Positions 1-5,367 of a DNA stretch of 5,367 bases are shown here, piece after piece. Under the pieces are notes generated by a model. The model saw only the letters and a program-made list of their open reading frames with translations, ran no database searches and had not been told where the DNA came from. Made by a program: the position numbers and the translations under genes. The first letter of the stretch is position 1; each line of letters begins with the position of its first letter. Source of the stretch: 2-01-FULL-51-21 sp964348955 (GTDB taxonomy: Bacteria > Patescibacteriota > Minisyncoccia > Phycocordibacterales > 2-01-FULL-51-21); NCBI GenBank assembly GCA_964348955.1, contig CAYGEN010000035.1, positions 1-5,367 on the forward strand, written 5' to 3'.

Positions 1-808
1 CCATATCAACGGCGGCCTCCAAATAGCCGCCCGGATTCCCTCGCAAGTCAAGCACCAGTTTTGGCGTTCCGGAAACGATAAACTCGCGCAGTGCGCTCCG
101 AAAAAGATTTGGCGAGGTTGCCGAGAAGCTATAGAGCTCAATCACAAAAACATCCCCCTCCTTTTTTGTTTCAATGGTCGGAATCTGAATAACATCGCGC
201 GTGACGGGTATCTCCAACAGCTCATTTTGCGACTCACGGGCGACGGTAAAGCGTACAACCGTACCGTGCGTACCGCGAATGAGCTTGACCGCCTTGTCAA
301 CCGCGATGCCGTCCGTTGATGCGCCGTCTATTTTAAGAATTTTATCTCCGCTCGAGAGCCCCGCCCGAAGTGCCGGCGACCCCTTGATGGGCGTAATGAC
401 GGTAAGCACTCCCTCACGAATACCAATCTCCATACCAACGCCCTCAAAGGAACCGCTGATATCTTCTTGAAAAACTTTGTTTTCCTCCGGTGGCAAAAAT
501 ACGGTGTACGGGTCGCCGAGAGAATTGGCGAGTCCCTCAATCATGCCCCAGACTTTTTCCTGCTCGGACACCTTCACGGTCGTGCTCGCCGGTACAAACC
601 TGTCGTTCAGCGTGTTCCAGGTGCGCCAAACCGGCGTGAGGTCAACATTAGAAGGAGGGACATCATTTTGGCCAAGCGCCGTTGCAATTGAGGCGGGAAG
701 TTTCCCCGTATCATTTACATATATGCCAAGTGAGAAACCGCCGACAAAAAACACGACGGCGGAAATGCACGCCGCGGCGGTAATTTTGGAAAAGTGAGTT
801 TTAAACAT
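1..808 (-). CDS. S41-family C-terminal processing peptidase, N-terminal part (3' end off the left edge)
   Basis: The 269 visible codons begin at ATG 808 and run off the window. The product is a serine protease of the CtpA/Prc type, which cleaves proteins near their C-termini on the outer face of the membrane. Residues 1-9 are short and basic, and residues 10-29 form one hydrophobic helix rich in Ala, Val, Phe and Gly, so it is likely an N-terminal anchor or uncleaved signal. Residues 96-104 carry the family signature SLGDPYTVF. A PDZ domain spans roughly residues 118-192, with FEGVGMEIG at its start and GSPALRAGLSSGDKI in the middle. The S41 core follows, with LVLDLRGNPGG at 251-261, the strand and turn typical of this family. 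The catalytic Ser and Lys lie beyond the window, so activity cannot be judged. Family members are commonly about 400 residues, so perhaps a third is missing. It is transcribed divergently from corA. No Shine-Dalgarno site precedes the ATG. Confidence 0.93.
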   Translation of the reverse strand, partial: MFKTHFSKITAAACISAVVFFVGGFSLGIYVNDTGKLPASIATALGQNDVPPSNVDLTPVWRTWNTLNDRFVPASTTVKVSEQEKVWGMIEGLANSLGDPYTVFLPPEENKVFQEDISGSFEGVGMEIGIREGVLTVITPIKGSPALRAGLSSGDKILKIDGASTDGIAVDKAVKLIRGTHGTVVRFTVARESQNELLEIPVTRDVIQIPTIETKKEGDVFVIELYSFSATSPNLFRSALREFIVSGTPKLVLDLRGNPGGYLEAAVDM

Positions 809-813
809 ACACT

Positions 814-819
814 CTATTA
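814..819 (-). promoter_or_regulatory. Possible -10 element (TAATAG) for the S41 peptidase gene
   Basis: Reading the minus strand, TAATAG lies five bases before the ATG at 808, inside an A/T-rich stretch (GAAATAATAGAGTGT). The overlapping AATAAT at 821-816 is another reading, seven bases from the ATG. Either would place the transcript start at or next to the start codon. No convincing -35 hexamer was seen. This is weak alone; it is listed because the same arrangement is clearer before corA and dnaB. Confidence 0.25.
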
Positions 820-862
820 TTTCAGATGCACTCCCATAAGGCAACTTGCGGAATAGCTTCAG

Positions 863-890
863 TTCTAACTTCTACTTCTATCTACTTCTA
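863..890. repeat. Imperfect tandem TTCTA-type repeat in the divergent intergenic region
   Basis: TTCTA occurs four times in 28 bases, beginning at 863, 870, 876 and 886, separated by AC, C and TCTAC. On the other strand it reads as AGAAGTAGA-type units. It lies between the divergent S41 peptidase and corA starts and codes for nothing recognisable. It could be a slipped-strand microrepeat, a remnant of a family of short intergenic repeats, or a protein-binding site. No function can be assigned from one copy. Confidence 0.5.
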
Positions 891-919
891 ATTGCCATGG
901 TAGGTTTTGAAATGGGTTG

Positions 920-930
920 TGGTATATACT
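920..930 (+). promoter_or_regulatory. Probable corA promoter -10 region (TGGTATATACT)
   Basis: TATACT at 925-930 matches the bacterial -10 consensus TATAAT at five of six positions and ends six bases before ATG 937. An alternative reading is an extended -10, TG at 920-921 followed by TATATA at 923-928. Either puts the transcription start at or within a few bases of the ATG, giving a leaderless or nearly leaderless mRNA. No good -35 box lies 16-18 bases upstream; TTGAAA at 907-912 is only 12 bases away. The call is an inference from sequence alone. Confidence 0.45.
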
Positions 931-936
931 GGAGTC

Positions 937-1851
937 ATGATACACCGCTACGAGCACAACGGTCTCGTGTGGGTTGACCTTGAAGTGCCCACCAACGACG
1001 AAGTACGCGAAGTAATGAATGAGTTTGACATTGACCCCCTCGTTGCCGAGGAGCTTCTCTTGCCGTCGCTGAAGCCAAGAGTGGAGCGGTACCCGGATTT
1101 TTTATATCTCATCCTCCACTTCCCGACCTTTAAACATACCCATACCGCGTCACAGAATCAGGAAATAGATTTCATCATCGGCAAAGAGTTTCTCATTACC
1201 ACGCGCTATGACACCATTGACCCCATTCATAAATTTTCAAAGATGTTTGAGGTGCACTCCATTTTAAACAAAAACGACGAGGGCGAGCATGCGGGGTTTT
1301 TGCTCTACCATCTCATTCGTAAACTCTATCGCGCGGTGGAACACGAGCTTGATTTCATGAGGGACGAACTCGTTGATATTGAGCAGAAAATTTTTGCCGG
1401 CGAAGAGCGGAAAATGGTTGTGGAGCTCTCCCAAGTTTCGCGCGGGCTCCTCAATTTCAAGCAGGCGCTGGGCATGCACGCGACTATCTGGGAGTCATTT
1501 GAACCGATTGCCAGCGACTTCTTTGACGGAAATTTCTCCTATTATGCCCGTACGATTCTCGGGCAATACTATCGCGTTAAAGGCGACATTAACGCGCACT
1601 TTGATTCACTGACCGAGCTTCGCGAAACAAATAACTCGCTCGTCTCCACCAGGCAGAATGAAATAATGAAAACGCTCACCATCATGGCGTTCGTCACCTT
1701 CCCGCTCACGCTCGTTACGAGTATTTTCGGCATGAATACAAGCTACTTGCCATTTGTGGGAAAACCCGGAGATTTCTTTATCGTGACCGGGCTCATGGTG
1801 CTTATTACGGGAATATTTATTGTCTTCTTTAAATACAAGAGGTGGCTATAG
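937..1851 (+). CDS. corA: CorA-family magnesium/divalent-cation channel
   Basis: This 304-residue protein belongs to the CorA family, homopentameric inner-membrane channels that import Mg2+ and sometimes Co2+ or Ni2+. Residues 1 to about 235 form the cytoplasmic part: an alpha/beta region, then long charged helices (about 130-235) that make the funnel and stalk. Two membrane helices follow at about 247-268 and 277-298, and the tail is short and basic (KYKRWL). The signature GMN is at 265-267, at the end of the first helix, as required for the selectivity filter. The loop after it (TSYLPFVGKPGD) lacks the MPEL-type sequence of classical CorA, so ion specificity should not be assumed. An in-frame TTG at 907 would add 10 residues, but ATG 937 is preferred: it gives a normal CorA N-terminus, and the extra codons fall on the likely -10 box. 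cysS follows after 8 bases. Confidence 0.93.
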   Translation: MIHRYEHNGLVWVDLEVPTNDEVREVMNEFDIDPLVAEELLLPSLKPRVERYPDFLYLILHFPTFKHTHTASQNQEIDFIIGKEFLITTRYDTIDPIHKFSKMFEVHSILNKNDEGEHAGFLLYHLIRKLYRAVEHELDFMRDELVDIEQKIFAGEERKMVVELSQVSRGLLNFKQALGMHATIWESFEPIASDFFDGNFSYYARTILGQYYRVKGDINAHFDSLTELRETNNSLVSTRQNEIMKTLTIMAFVTFPLTLVTSIFGMNTSYLPFVGKPGDFFIVTGLMVLITGIFIVFFKYKRWL

Positions 1852-1859
1852 ATTTAGGT

Positions 1860-3320
1860 ATGCTCCGCTTTCATAATTCGCTTTCAAACACGGTTGAGGA
1901 ATTTCATCCGCTCACGCAAGGTGTTGCGCTTGTGTACACTTGCGGGCCGACCGTGTACGATTTTGTGCACATCGGCAATTTCCGTTCTTATGTGTTTGCC
2001 GATACCCTGCGCCGCGCGCTTGAGCGCGAGGGCTACCTCGTGCGGCAGATAATGAACGTGACCGATATCGGCCATCTCGCGGGCGATGCTGACGAAGGCG
2101 AGGACAAAATGGTTTCGGCTCTGAAGCGACTCGGCAAGCCAGAAACGCTTCAGAGTTTGCATGAGGTCGGGGGGATATACGCCGATGCATTCAAGGAGGA
2201 CCTCAAAAAACTGAACATTGAGGCGCCGGAGAGCCTTCTCCGCGCCAGCGAGCACATTGAAGCGCAAATCACGCTCATCAAAACGCTCATGGAGCGCGGC
2301 TATGCGTATCAGACGAGTAACGGTGTGTACTTTGATACGCAAAAACTTCCCTCGTATGGAAAACTGAAAGGCGCAACGTATGCGGAAAATTCTCAGGGCG
2401 CAAGAGTCGCGATAAACCCCGAAAAACACGACCAACGCGATTTCGCGCTATGGAAGCTCGGCACAACCGATGCCGCCCATGCGGGCAAAAGAGAAGTGTC
2501 GAGCCATAAAGAATCGGCTGGAGCAATCGGCTGGGAAAGCCCCTGGGGAGTCGGATTTCCGGGTTGGCACACCGAGTGCGCCGCAATGTCCATGCGCTAC
2601 CTCGGCGAATCGTTTGACATCCATACCGGCGGCGAAGACCTCAAATTTCCGCATCATGAAAACGAAATGGCGCAGGCGGAGGCGTCTACCCGCAAAACCT
2701 TTGTCCGCTATTTTCTCCATAACGCTTTTCTCGTCATAGATGGAGAGAAAATGGCTAAATCTAAACAGAATTTTTTTACGCTTCGAGAAGTCGAGGCTCG
2801 TGGAATTTCTCCTCTTGCGCTTCGTTATTTTTACCTCGCCGCGCACTATAGAACCACGCTTAATTTCACCTGGGACGCGCTTGACGCGGCGGCTCGCGCG
2901 TATCTGCGACTTGTGCGCTTTGCCGCAGAACACAAAGATGAACGCGGCTCTATTGCAGAGCAGTACCGCACTCGCTTCAATGAAGTCCTCAATGATGATA
3001 TGAATACGCCCCAAGCACTCGCGGCTTTGTGGGATATGCTTAAGGACGACATGCTCACCTCCGCCGAAAAGCTGGCAACACTTCTTGATATGGACCAAGC
3101 GCTCGGTCTCTTGCTTGCGGACGCAACGCGAGATACCGTAGCGAATGAGAAAATTCCTCCGCAGGTTCAAGAGCTCCTCGCCAAACGCAACGAGGCGCGT
3201 GATAAAAAAGAATGGGACCGAGCCGACACGCTTCGCAAAGAAATACAGAGAGCCGGGTTTGAAGTAGAAGATTCCGAAAGCGGACCCGTTCTTCGCGCCG
3301 TGGGTAAAATAAAGCCGTGA
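1860..3320 (+). CDS. cysS: Cysteinyl-tRNA synthetase
   Basis: This class I aminoacyl-tRNA synthetase charges tRNA-Cys with cysteine in the cytoplasm, using ATP. From ATG 1860 it has 486 residues, near the family norm of about 460-480. The ATP-binding HIGH motif is HIGN at 37-40, and the KMSKS loop is KMAKS at 297-301. The zinc ligands used to select cysteine are all present: C28 in YTCGPTVYD, C240 in GWHTEC, and H265 and E269 in HHENE, with the same C-to-H-to-E spacings as E. coli (C209, H234, E238). The C-terminal part (from about 340) is the helical anticodon-binding region. Compared with E. coli, about 31 more residues lie between C28 and C240, including a segment around 207-226. A GTG at 1842 overlapping corA would add six residues; ATG 1860 is preferred because the usual N-terminus is MLRF/YN. 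No well-spaced Shine-Dalgarno site is present, so translation may couple to corA termination. Confidence 0.97.
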   Translation: MLRFHNSLSNTVEEFHPLTQGVALVYTCGPTVYDFVHIGNFRSYVFADTLRRALEREGYLVRQIMNVTDIGHLAGDADEGEDKMVSALKRLGKPETLQSLHEVGGIYADAFKEDLKKLNIEAPESLLRASEHIEAQITLIKTLMERGYAYQTSNGVYFDTQKLPSYGKLKGATYAENSQGARVAINPEKHDQRDFALWKLGTTDAAHAGKREVSSHKESAGAIGWESPWGVGFPGWHTECAAMSMRYLGESFDIHTGGEDLKFPHHENEMAQAEASTRKTFVRYFLHNAFLVIDGEKMAKSKQNFFTLREVEARGISPLALRYFYLAAHYRTTLNFTWDALDAAARAYLRLVRFAAEHKDERGSIAEQYRTRFNEVLNDDMNTPQALAALWDMLKDDMLTSAEKLATLLDMDQALGLLLADATRDTVANEKIPPQVQELLAKRNEARDKKEWDRADTLRKEIQRAGFEVEDSESGPVLRAVGKIKP

Positions 3321-3339
3321 CCACGGGTCACGGCTTTTT
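3311..3339. terminator. Bidirectional intrinsic terminator shared by cysS and the convergent membrane-protein gene
   Basis: AAAGCCGTGACC at 3311-3322 pairs perfectly with GGTCACGGCTTT at 3326-3337 around a three-base ACG loop, and the plus strand continues with two more Ts, giving a run of five. This is a strong Rho-independent terminator for cysS. On the minus strand the same hairpin is followed by TTTATTTTA, an interrupted but usable U-tract, so it probably also terminates the gene at 3328-3639. The cysS TGA (3318-3320) and the opposing TGA (3330-3328) sit at mirror positions in the two arms. Confidence 0.88.
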
Positions 3340-3639
3340 GTTCGGCGATGTTGACGGCTCCTTAATTTCGGCGTATAGGACATACGCAAGATATACGCCG
3401 AGCGCAAAAACTACAAACGCCATACCACGATCACCCTGCTTCACGAGCATTATCGTCCACAGCATGGCGGCGGCCGTGATGAGCCAGAGATAGAGGATTC
3501 TCGCAATCTTTAAGAGAAGCAGTAAATTTGAGAAGAGAAGCAGTATGCTAATGCCGATTCCCCAGTAATCCTCAAGTAAAATCATGAGCCATAAGGCGAT
3601 GGCGTTCATGGCGATTAAGGCAAAAGCTAACAGCCGCAT
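3328..3639 (-). CDS. Small four-helix membrane protein of unknown function
   Basis: I do not recognise this 103-residue protein. It has four predicted membrane helices at about 3-21, 25-44, 48-66 and 72-91, with very short connecting loops and a hydrophilic, Lys- and Pro-containing tail (EIKEPSTSPNKKP). Polar or charged residues in the core are few: E23 and D24 between helices 1 and 2, K44 and R47 between 2 and 3, and KQGDR at 67-71 between 3 and 4. No catalytic or ligand-binding motif is visible. ATG 3639 is chosen because AAGGAG lies six bases upstream; an in-frame GTG at 3693 would add 18 polar residues and bury that site within coding sequence. The gene is convergent with cysS and divergent from dnaB, so it is probably monocistronic. 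The consistent hydrophobic pattern, good ribosome site and shared terminator argue that it is real. Confidence 0.75.
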   Translation of the reverse strand: MRLLAFALIAMNAIALWLMILLEDYWGIGISILLLFSNLLLLLKIARILYLWLITAAAMLWTIMLVKQGDRGMAFVVFALGVYLAYVLYAEIKEPSTSPNKKP

Positions 3640-3645
3640 CTTTTT

Positions 3646-3651
3646 CTCCTT
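3646..3651 (-). promoter_or_regulatory. Shine-Dalgarno site (AAGGAG) deciding the start of the small membrane protein
   Basis: Reading the minus strand, AAGGAG is followed by six bases (AAAAAG) and then ATG at 3639. This is near-ideal sequence and spacing, and it selects this start over the upstream in-frame GTG at 3693. It is the only clear Shine-Dalgarno site among the starts in the window. Confidence 0.75.
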
Positions 3652-3781
3652 TGCGGGTGTCTGGTTGTCAGCCCCGAAGAGCACTCTGCCCACAAAGAAA
3701 CATTTTTACCGACCGTTTGTCAAGCCCGTGGTAATTCACCTCTTGACCACAGCTTGTGCCCATCTCCGCGTCCTCCTGCCC

Positions 3782-3792
3782 TATGATACACT
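3782..3792 (+). promoter_or_regulatory. Probable dnaB promoter -10 region (TATGATACACT)
   Basis: Two overlapping -10-like hexamers are visible: TATGAT at 3782-3787 (five of six to TATAAT) and TACACT at 3787-3792 (four of six). TACACT ends six bases before ATG 3799, the same spacing as TATACT before corA. Either hexamer predicts a 5' leader of zero to about five bases. No good -35 hexamer lies at the usual distance; TTGACC at 3743-3748 is too far upstream. No Shine-Dalgarno site precedes the ATG. Confidence 0.45.
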
Positions 3793-3798
3793 CTTTGC

Positions 3799-5199
3799 AT
3801 GGCATCGAACTCCAACAAGCATCTGCGCATACCGCCGCAAAACATTGAGTCGGAAAAAGCGCTTCTCGGAAGCATCTGCTTAAAGCCCGAAGGCATGCAC
3901 GACATCATTGATATTGTCACGCCGGATGCCTGTTATGCAGAAAAACATCGCATCATCTTTGACGTGATGCTTGAGCTCTTTTCAAAAGGCGACCCGATTG
4001 ACCTCCTTTCGCTCTCTTCGCGCCTCAAAGAGCGCGGGCGGTTGGAGCAGATAGGCGGAAGTTCCTATCTCGCAGACCTCGTAAACGCCGTCCCCTCGGC
4101 TTCAAACTTGAAGCACTACGCCGAGCTCGTGCAGAAAAAGTATATGATGCGCTCGCTCATTGAAGCGGGCGATGAAATTTCACAACTCGGCTATGATGAA
4201 AACCAGGACATTGAGGAAATGCTGGACCACGCTGAAAAACGAATCTACGAGGTAACGGCAACGCCGACTTTGCACAAGTTTGTTGACTTGCGTAATACGC
4301 TCGGCGAGGCGTGGGAGCGTCTCGACCGTTTGCACAACGCCAAAGACGAATTGCGCGGCATTCACACCGGCTTCCGCGACTTGGACAATATGCTTGCGGG
4401 ACTTCAAAAATCCGACCTCGTTATTCTTGCCGCCAGACCCTCTATGGGCAAAACCGCGCTCGCGCTTGACATCGCGCGGCAGACCGCGACGCAGTACGGC
4501 ACGCATGTGGGTATTTTCTCGCTTGAAATGAGCGCTCAACAGATTGTAGACCGCATGCTCGCCGCAGACGCCCATGTCAATTCGTGGAAATTGCGCACGG
4601 GTAAAATTTCAAGCGACGAGGAGTTTGACCGCATCCGCGATTCGCTTGATAAGCTCTCCGGCGCGCCGATTTTCATTGACGACCAGCCGGCAAACACTAT
4701 TTTGAAAATGCGCTCGGTGGCGCGGCGTCTCAAGAGCGAAAAAGGTCTCGGTCTCATCATCGTGGATTATCTCCAGCTCATGGCTCCAACCAACAGCCGC
4801 GCATCCGACTCTATGGTCCAGCAAGTGACTGAAATTTCGCGCTCACTCAAGACACTCGCACGCGAGCTTGACGTGCCGGTCTTGGCGCTCTCCCAGCTTT
4901 CCCGCGCCGTTGAACAACGCGGCGGCAAACCTCGTCTCTCCGACCTTCGCGACAGCGGTTCCATAGAACAAGACGCCGACGTCGTGATGTTCATCCACCG
5001 CGATGACAAGCAAAATGAAAACTCAAACCGACCGAACATCGCCGAAATTCTTATTGAAAAACACCGAAACGGTCCAACCGGCAAGATTGAGCTGTTTTTT
5101 GACGAGAAACAAACAACTTTTCTATCAATTGAAAAAAGCGGCTTTGGCGATACGAACAGTTTTGGCAGAGACGCGGGAGATGAGGCCGTGAGCTTCTGA
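3799..5199 (+). CDS. dnaB: Replicative DNA helicase DnaB
   Basis: This 466-residue protein is the hexameric helicase that unwinds DNA at the replication fork, using ATP and moving 5' to 3' on the lagging-strand template. The N-terminal domain, which contacts primase and forms the collar, covers about residues 10-115, beginning with the typical PPQNIESEKALLGS. A linker leads to the RecA-like C-terminal domain from about 185. Walker A is ARPSMGKTA at 212-220 (K218, T219). The catalytic glutamate lies in SLEM (E243), Walker B is LIIVDYLQLM at 319-328 (D323), SQLSR is at 365-369, LSDLRDSGSIEQDADVV at 380-396, and the arginine finger is in KHRNGPTG (R423). Length and motif order are normal, and the motif regions that often host inteins are uninterrupted. 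ATG 3799 gives the expected N-terminus. recR begins 29 bases after the stop. The sequence match to the family is unambiguous. Confidence 0.98.
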   Translation: MASNSNKHLRIPPQNIESEKALLGSICLKPEGMHDIIDIVTPDACYAEKHRIIFDVMLELFSKGDPIDLLSLSSRLKERGRLEQIGGSSYLADLVNAVPSASNLKHYAELVQKKYMMRSLIEAGDEISQLGYDENQDIEEMLDHAEKRIYEVTATPTLHKFVDLRNTLGEAWERLDRLHNAKDELRGIHTGFRDLDNMLAGLQKSDLVILAARPSMGKTALALDIARQTATQYGTHVGIFSLEMSAQQIVDRMLAADAHVNSWKLRTGKISSDEEFDRIRDSLDKLSGAPIFIDDQPANTILKMRSVARRLKSEKGLGLIIVDYLQLMAPTNSRASDSMVQQVTEISRSLKTLARELDVPVLALSQLSRAVEQRGGKPRLSDLRDSGSIEQDADVVMFIHRDDKQNENSNRPNIAEILIEKHRNGPTGKIELFFDEKQTTFLSIEKSGFGDTNSFGRDAGDEAVSF

Positions 5200-5228
5200 C
5201 GAGCCGCGATGCTTTTATTTTTGCCTCA

Positions 5229-5367
5229 ATGGATGCATTTAACAAATTAGCGGAAATGTTTACGCGCTTCCCGGGCATTGGGCCGCGGCAGGCAAAGCGT
5301 TTTGTGTATTTTCTCCTTTCAGCGCAAAATGGCTTTCGCGAGGAGCTTGCGCGTCTCCTCATTGAAC
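5229..5367 (+). CDS. recR: Recombination protein RecR, N-terminal fragment (3' end off the right edge)
   Basis: Only the first 46 codons are visible. RecR works with RecF and/or RecO in loading RecA on gapped DNA. The visible residues match the RecR N-terminal helix-hairpin-helix region: LAEMFTRFPGIGPRQAKRF at about 7-25 corresponds to the family pattern of a helix, then LPGVGPKSAQR, then a second helix. The four-Cys zinc finger and Toprim domain would follow outside the window, so the call rests on this one motif and its position. ATG 5229 begins 29 bases after the dnaB stop, with no terminator between, so the two are probably co-transcribed. No Shine-Dalgarno site is present; A/T-rich sequence at 5213-5222 could be a weak internal -10. 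Other helix-hairpin-helix proteins share GIG-type motifs, but the surrounding residues favour RecR. Confidence 0.85.
   Translation, partial: MDAFNKLAEMFTRFPGIGPRQAKRFVYFLLSAQNGFREELARLLIE

Noticed and set aside
907..936. TTG 907 as the corA start, adding 10 residues.
   Set aside because: The added codons fall on the likely -10 box, and the protein from ATG 937 already has a normal CorA N-terminus.
1884..2435. A 183-codon minus-strand open frame opposite the first part of cysS.
   Set aside because: There is no recognisable motif or start signal, and it is fully antisense to the conserved catalytic part of CysS.
2448..3407. A 319-codon open frame on the minus strand opposite cysS and part of the small membrane gene.
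   Set aside because: It lies across a certain cysS gene, its translation is rich in Arg, Phe and Ser without domain motifs, and it crosses the terminator and the end of the membrane-protein gene. It is a shadow of biased codon use.
3640..3693. Upstream GTG start at 3693 for the small membrane protein.
   Set aside because: A near-ideal AAGGAG six bases before ATG 3639 selects the shorter form, and the added residues are polar and unlike an N-terminal helix lead-in.
3718..3723. A consensus -35 hexamer TTGACA on the minus strand upstream of the small membrane protein.
   Set aside because: The best A/T-rich -10 candidate (TAAAAA) is only nine bases away, and the sequence at the proper 17-base spacing is TTTCTT, a poor match. 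It may be chance.
3728..3750. A possible operator-like inverted repeat, GTGGT...ACCAC, in the dnaB upstream region.
   Set aside because: The arms are only five bases with a 13-base spacer and no supporting second copy, which is expected by chance.
5200..5228. A terminator or separate regulatory element between dnaB and recR.
   Set aside because: The 29-base gap has no stem-loop with a U-tract, and the only signal is a weak T/A-rich stretch.
1..5367. Mobile elements, CRISPR arrays, tRNA or rRNA genes, inteins in dnaB, or a defence or toxin-antitoxin system.
   Set aside because: No transposase, regular repeat-spacer array, RNA gene pattern, interruption of the DnaB motifs, or paired small genes was seen. 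The window is almost fully accounted for by housekeeping genes.

Overview
The window reads as ordinary chromosomal DNA from a bacterium of the Candidate Phyla Radiation, most likely a Parcubacteria-type genome of medium GC content. That placement is an inference. It rests on the style of the proteins (a compact S41 protease, a GMN-type CorA, DnaB and an RecR N-terminus resembling those of this group), on tight gene packing, and on gene starts that mostly lack Shine-Dalgarno sites. No phylogeny could be run. TGA ends at least three genes (cysS, dnaB and the small membrane gene), so the standard bacterial code applies, not the TGA=Gly code of Gracilibacteria and Absconditabacteria.

Layout from left to right: (1) 1-808, minus strand: N-terminal part of a membrane-anchored S41 carboxy-terminal processing protease, running off the left edge before its catalytic Ser/Lys. 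(2) 809-936: divergent intergenic region with a TTCTA-rich imperfect repeat and a TATATACT promoter-like box just before corA. (3) 937-1851, plus: CorA-family divalent-cation channel. (4) 1860-3320, plus: cysteinyl-tRNA synthetase, 8 bases after corA and probably co-transcribed with it. (5) 3311-3339: a perfect 12-bp-stem terminator containing the stop codons of both converging genes. (6) 3328-3639, minus: unrecognised 103-residue protein with four predicted membrane helices and the only clear Shine-Dalgarno site seen. (7) 3640-3798: divergent intergenic region with a -10-like box immediately before dnaB. (8) 3799-5199, plus: replicative helicase DnaB. (9) 5229 to the right edge, plus: start of recR, 29 bases after dnaB.

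The genes are mainly housekeeping: envelope protein processing, Mg2+ transport, tRNA charging, replication and recombinational repair. dnaB and recR probably form a replication/repair transcription unit; corA and cysS share a transcript without an obvious functional link. I saw no mobile element, CRISPR array, RNA gene, prophage or defence system, and nothing that amounts to an undescribed biological system. The points worth a second look are the apparently leaderless starts with matching -10-to-ATG spacing before corA and dnaB, the shared-stop bidirectional terminator, the small four-helix membrane protein, and an extra segment with a short duplication in CysS.
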